Source: Kordiimonas sp. SCSIO 12610 (GTDB taxonomy: Bacteria > Pseudomonadota > Alphaproteobacteria > Sphingomonadales > Kordiimonadaceae). Taken from it: a DNA stretch of 64,000 nucleotides. A program made the translations under genes and the position numbers. Below are positions 56,835 to 64,000 of the stretch, piece by piece. The notes under the pieces were generated by a model. It saw nothing but the letters and a program-made list of their open reading frames with translations. It did not search any database and was not told the DNA's origin. Position 1 is the first letter of the stretch, and each line of letters begins with the position of its first letter. The DNA lies in the NCBI RefSeq assembly GCF_024398015.1, contig NZ_CP073747.1:3159001-3223000 (forward strand), given 5' to 3'.

Positions 56835-57218
56835 TTATCCCCCGAACGCTATGCGAAGAATTGAAAAGACGCTGAGCGCTGCTATGAGCACACAAGCAAA
56901 TGTAATAAGTATCAGACTGCCAACCTTCAGACCGTGTGAATGAACATAATCCTCAATCACAACCTGAAGCCCTAAACGCATGTGATATGTGATGTTCAGG
57001 ACAAAAAGAATAGTCAACACGGCGACGACAGGCTGCTGCAGCCATGCCACCCACTCAGCATGTCCTTTGCCCGCATTACCAACAAATGAGATAACCATGA
57101 ATAAAACGAGCGGTAAATTGGCAATCGCTGTAACGCGCTGAACCCACCAATGGTGCGTTCCATCCTTTGCAGATCCCAGGCCACGTACCTTCGACAATGG
57201 GGTATTAAAATCAGTCAT
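56835..57218 (-). CDS. sdhD: Succinate dehydrogenase membrane anchor subunit
   Basis: A 127-residue protein with three hydrophobic helices and the typical start of the alphaproteobacterial anchor (SKVRGLGSAKDGTHHWWVQRVTAI). The heme/quinone side shows THHWWVQR and YHMRLGLQVVIEDYVH. The ATG directly follows the sdhC stop (TAGATG), and its ribosome site GGAGG lies inside the end of sdhC. Confidence 0.96.
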   Translation of the reverse strand: MTDFNTPLSKVRGLGSAKDGTHHWWVQRVTAIANLPLVLFMVISFVGNAGKGHAEWVAWLQQPVVAVLTILFVLNITYHMRLGLQVVIEDYVHSHGLKVGSLILITFACVLIAALSVFSILRIAFGG

Positions 57219-57614
57219 CTAAAGCCTCCCCATCACTTTGTAGGCTGCAATCCAAATTGCGAGCGTTGCTACAATCGCAAAGACAAAAGTCAGCTTGGCA
57301 CTGAGAGTATTGGACTTGAGGTCATACATTTTGCCCGCGTCCATAAACAAGTGGCGAATACCACCTGCAAAATGCTGCATGAGAGCATAAGTTATACCAA
57401 ATAATACCAGTCGTCCAAAAGCGCTATCTGCATAGCCTTGAATGGTATTAAAATACTCATAGCCAGTTGCAATCGCCACTAACCACCAAGTCAACAAGAT
57501 AGTACCCACGCTAAGCGCAACACCTGTCATCCTGTTGATGATAGACGCAGCCATATGAGCACCCCAGCGATAGACCTGCAGGTGTGGAGATAGTGGGCGT
57601 TTTACCTGTGCCAT
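57219..57614 (-). CDS. sdhC: Succinate dehydrogenase cytochrome b556 subunit
   Basis: A 131-residue membrane subunit with the signature RPLSPHLQVYRWGAHMAAS followed by SIINRMTGVALSVG, and the heme-ligand helix ALMQHFAGGIRHLFMDAG. The open frame reaches 57641. The ATG at 57614 has AGGAG seven bases upstream and fits the family. It is first gene of sdhCDAB, with a Fur-like palindrome 79-101 bases upstream. Confidence 0.96.
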   Translation of the reverse strand: MAQVKRPLSPHLQVYRWGAHMAASIINRMTGVALSVGTILLTWWLVAIATGYEYFNTIQGYADSAFGRLVLFGITYALMQHFAGGIRHLFMDAGKMYDLKSNTLSAKLTFVFAIVATLAIWIAAYKVMGRL

Positions 57615-57692
57615 TTTGATCTCCTGACAAAAATTCTTCACCGTTTCACCAGTTGATACGGAAAAGTTGTTAACCTCATAAAGACAAATGAT

Positions 57693-57715
57693 TAATTGCG
57701 AACGATTCTCAATTA
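57693..57715. promoter_or_regulatory. Fur-like palindrome upstream of sdhC
   Basis: A 23-base near-perfect dyad. Half-sites TAATTG-C-GAA (57693-57702) and TTC-T-CAATTA (57706-57715) lie around CGA, with one mismatched pair. The ATTCTCA core resembles Fur boxes of alphaproteobacteria. Iron control of sdh, an iron-sulfur and heme enzyme, is known in several bacteria. The exact regulator (Fur, Irr or another) cannot be told from the sequence. Confidence 0.55.
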
Positions 57716-57743
57716 TTCTTTGTGCAAAATACAGTATCTTTTA

Positions 57744-57813
57744 GCCTTTCTTACGAAGAAACCGCAAGATGCGATTATGCCTTTCTTGCGAAAAAATGCC
57801 GCATTTGAGAAAT
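57744..57813. repeat. Two 35-base imperfect tandem repeats in the sdhC-peptidase gap
   Basis: GCCTTTCTTACGAAGAAA (57744) and GCCTTTCTTGCGAAAAAA (57779) begin two copies with a period of 35 bases, each continuing to a CCGCA. The first contains the perfect dyad TTTCTT-ACG-AAGAAA and the second a weaker version. They may be regulatory sites for either divergent gene. Confidence 0.5.
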
Positions 57814-57844
57814 TTCTTGCTCACGGTTTCGTGACAAACTAAAG

Positions 57845-57882
57845 TTTACACAGTGTAAATTACAATTTTCACTGTGTAGAAA
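57845..57882. promoter_or_regulatory. Twin palindromes upstream of the S9 peptidase gene
   Basis: TTTACACAGTGTAAA (57845-57859) is a perfect dyad around a central A. A related but weaker copy, TTTTCACTGTGTAGAAA, begins at 57866. A possible promoter, GTGACA-N17-TGTAAA, overlaps the first copy. Position and repetition suggest binding sites for a dimeric repressor. No regulator gene is adjacent. Confidence 0.5.
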
Positions 57883-57902
57883 GAGCTTATCGGGGGTGAT
57901 TT

Positions 57903-59879
57903 ATGAGTCCGCATCATTTTGTTACAAAGACACTATCAAGTATCATATACCTTACAATTATATCCTGCATATTTACAAACATCTGCATTGCGCAAGACAA
58001 TACGAAAGCGCCGCCGATTTTGCCGGTAGAAGCATTTGCAAGTCTACCAGACCTATCGCAAATGAAATTATCACCTGATGGAAAGATGGTCGGATATGTT
58101 ATTGAATATGAGGGCAGAAAAGCAGTTGTTGCACAAACAGTCGAAGGTGAGAACAAGCAACTCATACCAGCGCCAGATGGCGGTGATTTTGACACTTTCT
58201 ATTGGATTAATGACAAGATAATTTTACTACAACTAAGCGGAACAATATACCGCGAGGAGTTTGGTCGCGAAGTAGCTCAGAGTCGTCTCTTTTCTTTCAA
58301 CCTTAAAAATCGCAAATTTAAATGGCTTGGAAAACCTAAGCGGTCAGTCGCCAGCGCTTCTGCCAATAAAGTCGAGTCGTTTGCATCACAAATCGAAAAC
58401 ATTGTCGACCTACTTCCAAAGGACCCCAAACATATTCTTGTTGCTATGGACTTCGATCTGGATGCAGAAACATCAGTTTATCGAGTTAATGTCGAAAATG
58501 GTAAGCGTAAAGAAATACAAAAAAACTTACGCGGTTACCAAAACTGGTACACAAACCAAAACTCCGAAATTGTTTATGGAACGGGTTACGACGGTTCAAC
58601 GTACAAAGTAAAATTCAAACAGCCAAATGGTAAATGGATCAATCTCAAGAAAACAGAATGGTATAAACGCTTTAAGTTTGAAGATTTTACAAATGACCCA
58701 AACATTATTTACGTAAGTGGCCGCAACGCCTACGGAACCGATAGTATTTTCACACTTGATCTAAGATCAGGTGAACCTGTGGAGGAAATCTTCAAACGTG
58801 CCACAGTTGATATTGGCGGGATGGTTTATCATCCTATAACGGGCAAAGTTGCAGGTGTTTATTATACTGACGATTTTACTCGCGTGAAATACTTTGACAA
58901 AGATCTATCGATTGTTCAGCGAAGTATGCAAAAGGCACTTAAAGGTATGATCGTTTCAATAACGAGCATGTCGAAAGATGAAACAAAATATCTCATATAT
59001 GCCGAGAATGATCGTGATCCGGGTACCTACTATTTATATGACAGAAAAAACAAACAGTTAAACTACATCTCGCCTGCACGCGAGCCAATCTACGCGGAGC
59101 AAATGGCAACTGCAAAGATGCTAAAAATTCCCGTCCGTGATGGCAGCACAATTTCAGCAGTGATAACCATGCCTGCGGGCCGAAAAGCGCAAAATATGCC
59201 AAGTGTAATATTGCCTCATGGAGGCCCACATGTTGCCGGGGATTCCGCGCATTGGGATTTTTGGGCACAATTTTACGCCAACCGAGGCTACATCGTTCTT
59301 CAGCCGAATTTTAGAGGAACGAGTGGGTACGGTACACAATACCTGACCAAAGGAATTCTGCAGTGGGGTGGCCTAATGCAGGATGATGTGACCGACGCCA
59401 CCAAATGGTTAATTACGGAAGGCTATGCTGATCCAGAACGCATTTGCATTGCAGGCGCTTCATATGGTGGATACGCAGCCCTTATGGGAGCTATCAAGGA
59501 ACCTGGACTTTATAAATGCGCCATCTCAGTAAATGGTGTTACTGATTTACCCAGACTTAAATCTACCGACAAAAACCAGTCTGTTGGGGGCAGCGCATGG
59601 ATAAAACGTATGGGTCTCAGAGGGGCAGACGATAAAACTGTTTCGCCCCATGACCGTGCTGATGAAATCAACATACCAGTACTTTTAATGTCATCTGTTG
59701 ATGATACCAGGATCGATTATCGCATGTCGCGCTCTACACACACTAAACTGACTGATTTAGGTAAAGACAGTACATATATCAAGATCAATGACGGAACGCA
59801 CAATATGGTAACCAAAGCGTCACGTATGACTTTACTAAAAGAAACTGAGAAGTTCTTAGCGAAGCATATTGGCGACTAG
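57903..59879 (+). CDS. Exported prolyl oligopeptidase-family (S9) peptidase
   Basis: A 658-residue serine peptidase with an N-terminal signal (LSSIIYLTIISCIFTNICIAQ), a beta-propeller of about 370 residues and an alpha/beta hydrolase domain. The catalytic Ser520 is in GASYGGYAA, the Asp in SSVDDTRIDYR (600 or 601) and His633 in DGTHNM. The oxyanion region is PHGGPHVAGD. This S9C/acylaminoacyl-peptidase-like type degrades oligopeptides outside the cytoplasm. GGGGGTG precedes the ATG. Confidence 0.92.
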   Translation: MSPHHFVTKTLSSIIYLTIISCIFTNICIAQDNTKAPPILPVEAFASLPDLSQMKLSPDGKMVGYVIEYEGRKAVVAQTVEGENKQLIPAPDGGDFDTFYWINDKIILLQLSGTIYREEFGREVAQSRLFSFNLKNRKFKWLGKPKRSVASASANKVESFASQIENIVDLLPKDPKHILVAMDFDLDAETSVYRVNVENGKRKEIQKNLRGYQNWYTNQNSEIVYGTGYDGSTYKVKFKQPNGKWINLKKTEWYKRFKFEDFTNDPNIIYVSGRNAYGTDSIFTLDLRSGEPVEEIFKRATVDIGGMVYHPITGKVAGVYYTDDFTRVKYFDKDLSIVQRSMQKALKGMIVSITSMSKDETKYLIYAENDRDPGTYYLYDRKNKQLNYISPAREPIYAEQMATAKMLKIPVRDGSTISAVITMPAGRKAQNMPSVILPHGGPHVAGDSAHWDFWAQFYANRGYIVLQPNFRGTSGYGTQYLTKGILQWGGLMQDDVTDATKWLITEGYADPERICIAGASYGGYAALMGAIKEPGLYKCAISVNGVTDLPRLKSTDKNQSVGGSAWIKRMGLRGADDKTVSPHDRADEINIPVLLMSSVDDTRIDYRMSRSTHTKLTDLGKDSTYIKINDGTHNMVTKASRMTLLKETEKFLAKHIGD

Positions 59880-59883
59880 CGCC

Positions 59884-60741
59884 TTAACCAATTCCGAGCG
59901 TGTTCGCGACATCCAGAATACGCTCGGCCTCTACCACATGTAATTCTTCGATCATTTTACCTTTAAAGGTAGCAACACCCTTGTTTAGCACCTTAGCTTC
60001 TTTGTAGGCTGTAATCAAAGCCTTCGCGTCTGCAATTTCATCATGGCTCGGCGAAAAAACTTCATTTGTGATGGCAACCTGACTCGGATGAATAAGGCTT
60101 TTCCCATCATACCCCATGTCCCTAGCTTGTAAGGCATGTAACCTTAAACCCTCATCATCCATAAAATCATTATAGACACCGTCAATCACAAGAAGACCAT
60201 ATGCACGCGCTGCCAATACAGCCGTGCCCAGGGCCGTTATCACACTCTCACGGTTTGGGACATGTCTTGCGCGAAGGTCTTTCACAAGGTCGTTGGTACC
60301 AACAACAAGTGCCTGCAATCGATCACTTGACCCAGCAATCTGACCAGCATTCAAAAATGCGATTGGCGTTTCGAGCATAGCCCAGAGATTTGTGTCGTTT
60401 GCTCCTGCCTTGTTCATCGCATCCATTATAATGCTCACATCATTCGCATCATTGATTTTAGGAACAATGATTGCTTCGGGATTTAAAGCCCCTATAGCCG
60501 CAATATCATCTTGCCACCACCTGGTGGCCAGCCCGTTAATCCTGACAACCAGTTTACTATTTCCAAATGCGCCGTCCTTTAAAGCTTCTGAAACAAGCCC
60601 TCGAGCCGTTTCCTTAGCTTCTGGTGCCGTCGCGTCTTCAAGGTCAAAAACAATCACATCAACATCAAGAGTGCGCGCTTTTTCGATCACTCGAGGGTTC
60701 GACCCAGGCATAAAAAGGACACTGCGATAAAGCTCACTCAT
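59884..60741 (-). CDS. CitE/HpcH-type CoA-ester lyase
   Basis: A 285-residue TIM-barrel lyase of the HpcH/HpaI aldolase family. It shows RSVLFMPGSNPRVIEKA, VIVFDLEDAT (metal ligand region), KLVVRINGL, MLETPIAFLNA and KSLIHPSQV. Relatives cleave citryl-, citramalyl- or malyl-CoA, or are malyl-CoA thioesterases. No other citrate-lyase subunits are present, so it is not a citrate lyase complex. The ATG at 60741 is preferred over a TTG at 60747. It converges with the S9 peptidase gene. Confidence 0.88.
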   Translation of the reverse strand: MSELYRSVLFMPGSNPRVIEKARTLDVDVIVFDLEDATAPEAKETARGLVSEALKDGAFGNSKLVVRINGLATRWWQDDIAAIGALNPEAIIVPKINDANDVSIIMDAMNKAGANDTNLWAMLETPIAFLNAGQIAGSSDRLQALVVGTNDLVKDLRARHVPNRESVITALGTAVLAARAYGLLVIDGVYNDFMDDEGLRLHALQARDMGYDGKSLIHPSQVAITNEVFSPSHDEIADAKALITAYKEAKVLNKGVATFKGKMIEELHVVEAERILDVANTLGIG

Positions 60742-60820
60742 AACCAAAATCCATTTCTAAATGACGAGGCGTTTAAACTGATAACTCACATGCAATGAGG
60801 TGAATCATAATAAGTGGCTT

Positions 60821-60860
60821 CACAAAAAGAAAGCGGCGAGAAAAATTTTCTCACCGCTCC
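60821..60860 (-). terminator. Terminator after asd
   Basis: On the minus strand AGCGG-T-GAGAAAA pairs with TTTTCTC-G-CCGCT (60857-60832), followed by TTCTTTTTG. It lies 26 bases after the asd stop. Confidence 0.85.
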
Positions 60861-60882
60861 ATTCATCATTTATACTTTATTT

Positions 60883-61905
60883 CTAGTCTGCAGTTACCAG
60901 TTTCTGGTTAATCATCGATTCTGCAATTTGAACAGCATTCAATGCTGCACCCTTCCTCAGATTATCAGATACAACCCAGATATTCAGACCATTCTCTACA
61001 GTGATATCTTCACGGATACGCGAAATATAGGTTGCAAAATCGCCAACACATTCAACAGGTGTGATGTAGCCTTCGTCCTCACGGCGATCAACAACCAGAC
61101 AACCCGGCGCTTCACGAAGGATATTACGCGCTTCATCAGCAGAAATTTCTTTTTCAAATTCTATATTGAGCGATTCTGAATGCCCCACAAACACAGGCAC
61201 GCGCACACATGTTGCCGTAAGCTTGATTTTCGGATCGAGCATTTTCTTGGTTTCGGCAACCATTTTCCACTCTTCTTTGGTGTATCCATCATCGAGGAAC
61301 ACATCGATATGCGGGATCACATTGAAAGCAATCTGTTTCGTGAATTGCTCTTTCTCGATATCATCGTTCACAAAAATAGCACGCGTTTGGCGGAACAATT
61401 CGTCCATCGCGGCATTACCAGCACCAGAAACTGACTGGTATGTTGATACAACAACCCGTTTGATCACCGCAGCATCATGCAAGGGCTTCAAAGCCACAAG
61501 CATTTGCGCTGTCGAACAGTTTGGGTTTGCAACAATATTCTTTTTTGCAAAATCCTTAAGGTCATGCGCGTTCACTTCTGGCACCACAAGCGGCACATCC
61601 GGATCCATCCGGTAAAGGGATGAATTGTCAATCACAACCGCACCCGCTTTGGCAGCTCGTGGTGCATGTTCTTTCGAAACACCCGAACCCGCAGCAAAGA
61701 ACGCAAAAGCAGTGCCTGCAAAATCGAAATCATCCAGTGCCTGTACCTTAAGTTCCTTATCGCCGTACATAGCGATCTGACCAATCGACTTTCGGGATGC
61801 GAGCGCAACAATATCCTTCGCCGGGAAATCACGCTCAGCAAGGATGTTTAACATTTCACGACCGACATTACCGGTCGCACCTACAACAGCGACACGAAAG
61901 CCCAT
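60883..61905 (-). CDS. asd: Aspartate-semialdehyde dehydrogenase
   Basis: A 340-residue enzyme that makes aspartate semialdehyde for lysine, diaminopimelate, threonine and methionine. It shows VAVVGATGNVGREMLNIL, the catalytic Cys in VANPNCSTAQM and the substrate-binding QSVSGAGNAAMDEL. The conserved His lies in RVPVFVGHSESLNIE. GGAG precedes the ATG. It ends the leuC-leuD-leuB-asd series. Confidence 0.97.
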   Translation of the reverse strand: MGFRVAVVGATGNVGREMLNILAERDFPAKDIVALASRKSIGQIAMYGDKELKVQALDDFDFAGTAFAFFAAGSGVSKEHAPRAAKAGAVVIDNSSLYRMDPDVPLVVPEVNAHDLKDFAKKNIVANPNCSTAQMLVALKPLHDAAVIKRVVVSTYQSVSGAGNAAMDELFRQTRAIFVNDDIEKEQFTKQIAFNVIPHIDVFLDDGYTKEEWKMVAETKKMLDPKIKLTATCVRVPVFVGHSESLNIEFEKEISADEARNILREAPGCLVVDRREDEGYITPVECVGDFATYISRIREDITVENGLNIWVVSDNLRKGAALNAVQIAESMINQKLVTAD

Positions 61906-61960
61906 TTATGGTCTCCTTATGGACAATGGAATTAAAAAGAATGCTCTATCTATAGAGCCA

Positions 61961-63052
61961 TTAGTTATCGTCAAGTTTTTTAAGTATAGCGTCACCCATT
62001 TGTGACGTTGTGACCCGCATTGTACCCTCCGCCCAAATATCGCTCGTGCGAACATTATCCGCGAGAACACGATCAACCGCAGCCTCAACTGCGGTCGCAG
62101 CCCCACCCATATTCAAGGAATAACGAAGCGCCATCGCAAAGCTAAGGATCGCCGCGATCGGATTGGCGATACCTTCACCTGCAATATCAGGGGCGGATCC
62201 GTGCACAGGCTCATAAAGCCCAGGCATTTCGCCATTTCCTAACGATGCAGAAGGTAACATACCCAATGATCCCGTGAGCATTGCAGCCTCGTCGGAGAGT
62301 AAATCGCCAAACAAATTATCCGTTAAAATCACATCAAATTGCTTCGGATTCTTCACAAGCTGCATCGCGCAATTATCCGCAAGGATATGTGTTAGCTCCA
62401 CATCACTATAATGGTCTTGATGGACTTCTGTCACCACCTCGCGCCACAAAAGGCCTGCCTCCATCACATTGGATTTCTCAGCACTCGCAACACGGCCTCC
62501 GCGTTTTTGTGCCATTTGAAATCCAACATGGGCGATTCGCTCAATCTCGGCCTCGGTGTAACGCTGGGTATTGATACCGACCCTGCTACCATCATCCAGC
62601 GTTTCAATGCCCCGTGGTTCGCCAAAATAAACACCACTAGAGAGTTCACGCACAAACAAAAGATCAAGACCAGCCACAAATTCCCGTTTCAGGCTTGATG
62701 CGTCTGCAAGCGCGTCAAAACAGATCGCAGGTCTTAAGTTTGCAAAAGCATCTAACTCCTTGCGAAGGCGCAAAAGTCCGGCTTCAGGTCGTTTATCATA
62801 ATCCACACCATCCCATTTGGGGCCACCAACGGCTCCCATAATAATGGCATCACACGCTTTGGCCGCGGCAAGTGTTTCATCGCTTAAGGGAACACCCTCA
62901 GCATCATAAGCGCAGCCACCAACAAGCCCACTTGATACATCGAACGTTACATCAAAGGCACGCTCGGTCCACGCGATAACCTTAGTAACCTCAGCCATAA
63001 TTTCAGGGCCAATTCCATCACCCGGCAAAAGCATTAATTTATGTGTTGTCAT
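61961..63052 (-). CDS. leuB: 3-Isopropylmalate dehydrogenase
   Basis: A 363-residue NAD-dependent decarboxylating dehydrogenase of leucine synthesis. It shows [47 protein letters not shown], the metal site around [15 protein letters not shown] and the adenine-binding [22 protein letters not shown] is seven bases before the ATG. It lies 31 bases after leuD and 55 before asd. Confidence 0.98.
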   Translation of the reverse strand: MTTHKLMLLPGDGIGPEIMAEVTKVIAWTERAFDVTFDVSSGLVGGCAYDAEGVPLSDETLAAAKACDAIIMGAVGGPKWDGVDYDKRPEAGLLRLRKELDAFANLRPAICFDALADASSLKREFVAGLDLLFVRELSSGVYFGEPRGIETLDDGSRVGINTQRYTEAEIERIAHVGFQMAQKRGGRVASAEKSNVMEAGLLWREVVTEVHQDHYSDVELTHILADNCAMQLVKNPKQFDVILTDNLFGDLLSDEAAMLTGSLGMLPSASLGNGEMPGLYEPVHGSAPDIAGEGIANPIAAILSFAMALRYSLNMGGAATAVEAAVDRVLADNVRTSDIWAEGTMRVTTSQMGDAILKKLDDN

Positions 63053-63083
63053 TTTAATTTCCTGCTTATTTAATTAGGGCCAA

Positions 63084-63689
63084 TTATCCCTTGAACAACC
63101 AAGGTGTCATCAATTTCTGCTCGTTCTCGTATGACCGGATAGCTTGAGTCGATTGCAGTGTTGTGTCGATTTCATCAAAACCATTCATCAGCATTGCTTT
63201 GTGGGCAGGATTATAATCGAAATCATAGTGTGCATTCTGGCATTTAACCGTTTGCTCCGAAAGGTCCACATGAATGTCATGCCCGGCCTCGGCAGCAAGC
63301 ACAAGCGCATCAACATCAGGCTGCGGTAAGGCAATTGTCAAAATACCGTTTTTGACACAGTTGCCTGCAAAGATATCAGCAAAACTTGGTGCAATAATGC
63401 AGCGAAATCCCAGTTCGGCGATTGCCCATGGTGCGTGCTCGCGGCTCGATCCACAGCCAAAATTATCACCTGCGATCAGAATTTTCGCATCTTTGTATTT
63501 ATCGCCGTCAAAAACATTATTTTCGATACGGTTGCCATCGCCGTCAAAGCGTATGGTTTCAAAAGCAAACTCTCCAAAGCCGGTTCGTTTAATTGATTTC
63601 AGATGCTTAGCCGGAATAATGATATCTGTATCAACGTTTACTTGCGGGAATGGTGTTGCAATTGATGTGATTTGTGTGAATTTTTGCAT
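63084..63689 (-). CDS. leuD: 3-Isopropylmalate dehydratase small subunit
   Basis: A 201-residue swivelling-domain subunit of isopropylmalate isomerase. Motifs are VDTDIIIPAKHLKSIKRTGFG and NFGCGSSREHAPWAI. The open frame extends to 63728, but the ATG at 63689 (MQKFTQITS) is the family start, with AGGGCGAGG close by. It lies 14 bases after leuC. Confidence 0.97.
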   Translation of the reverse strand: MQKFTQITSIATPFPQVNVDTDIIIPAKHLKSIKRTGFGEFAFETIRFDGDGNRIENNVFDGDKYKDAKILIAGDNFGCGSSREHAPWAIAELGFRCIIAPSFADIFAGNCVKNGILTIALPQPDVDALVLAAEAGHDIHVDLSEQTVKCQNAHYDFDYNPAHKAMLMNGFDEIDTTLQSTQAIRSYENEQKLMTPWLFKG

Positions 63690-63705
63690 CAGCCTCGCCC
63701 TTTCC

Positions 63706-64000
63706 TTAAAAGTCGCGCACATCGACAAAATGGCCGGCGATCGCAGCCGCTGCCGCCATTGCAGGGCTTACCAAATGTGTACGAGCACCTGGCCCCTGTC
63801 GCCCGACAAAGTTCCTGTTGCTCGTGGATGCCACATGCTCACCCACACCTGCACGGTCCGGATTCATCGCGAGACACATAGAGCATCCTGGGTCTCGCCA
63901 CTCAAACCCCGCTTCCAACAAAATTTCGTCAAGTCCTTCGGATTCTGCCTGTTCTTTCACAAGGCCAGATCCCGGCACCACAAGCGCCTCGATGATGCGT
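63706..64000 (-). CDS. leuC: 3-Isopropylmalate dehydratase large subunit (N-terminus outside the window)
   Basis: The last 97 or so residues of the aconitase-type subunit. The frame runs to the window edge as [18 protein letters not shown]. It contains [17 protein letters not shown], whose cysteines belong to the [4Fe-4S] ligands, and [22 protein letters not shown]. The stop is at 63706. Confidence 0.96.
   Translation of the reverse strand, partial: RIIEALVVPGSGLVKEQAESEGLDEILLEAGFEWRDPGCSMCLAMNPDRAGVGEHVASTSNRNFVGRQGPGARTHLVSPAMAAAAAIAGHFVDVRDF

Overview
The window is chromosomal DNA from an alphaproteobacterium. The evidence is the tricarboxylic acid cycle gene order (sdhCDAB, and zapE-mdh-sucCD-sucAB-lpd), a GapR-family protein, DUF1244 and DUF2336 proteins, a COQ9 gene divergent from rpsU, a short 41-residue L36, three-gene pntAA-pntAB-pntB, and leuC-leuD-leuB-asd. 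Base composition looks moderately AT-rich by eye (mid-40s percent GC, not computed). A marine Kordiimonadales/Emcibacterales-type organism would fit, but that placement is an inference. I see no phage, insertion sequence, CRISPR array, rRNA or tRNA.

Layout. 1-6.3 kb: a leftward block with an RND permease, its membrane-fusion partner, a LytS-type histidine kinase and a LytTR response regulator cut by the window edge. 6.3-7.4 kb: two small genes of unknown function. 7.4-10.3 kb: proton-translocating transhydrogenase pntAA-AB-B. 10.6-18.5 kb: an orphan NtrC-type regulator with murI, then gapR, DUF1244, an N-formylglutamate amidohydrolase-like gene, pyruvate kinase, a HAD hydrolase, rpmJ and an M14 carboxypeptidase. 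18.5-22.6 kb: an arsenate locus (arsC, arsR, aqpS), then a DedA-family protein overlapping an ATP-grasp enzyme, and a DoxX-like protein. 22.6-34 kb: a DUF2336 gene, then a large exporter locus with two FtsX/MacB-type permeases, an ATPase and a HlyD adaptor. This locus is divergent from a sigma-54 response regulator and its kinase.

34-41.6 kb: a metallo-beta-lactamase-fold hydrolase, a ThDP-dependent enzyme, rpsU, coq9, xerC, a split Ada (Ada-AraC gene overlapping a methyltransferase gene) and an AmiD-like amidase. 41.7-57.6 kb: lpd, sucB, sucA, sucD, sucC, mdh and zapE, then a phosphatase/PhyH pair and a GFA protein on the way to sdhBADC. Together these encode 2-oxoglutarate dehydrogenase, succinyl-CoA synthetase, succinate dehydrogenase and malate dehydrogenase. 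57.9-64 kb: an exported S9 peptidase, a CitE-like lyase, and asd-leuB-leuD-leuC (leuC cut by the edge).

The most informative control region is 31034-31216. It holds a GG-N10-GC sigma-54 promoter facing the HlyD/ABC exporter operon. It also holds two dyad sites spaced exactly 21 bp apart, next to the gene for the sigma-54 activator, so it reads as a self-contained signal-responsive export circuit. Other sites worth checking are a Fur-like palindrome upstream of sdhC, an ArsR-type operator covering the arsR start codon, and twin palindromes upstream of the S9 peptidase.
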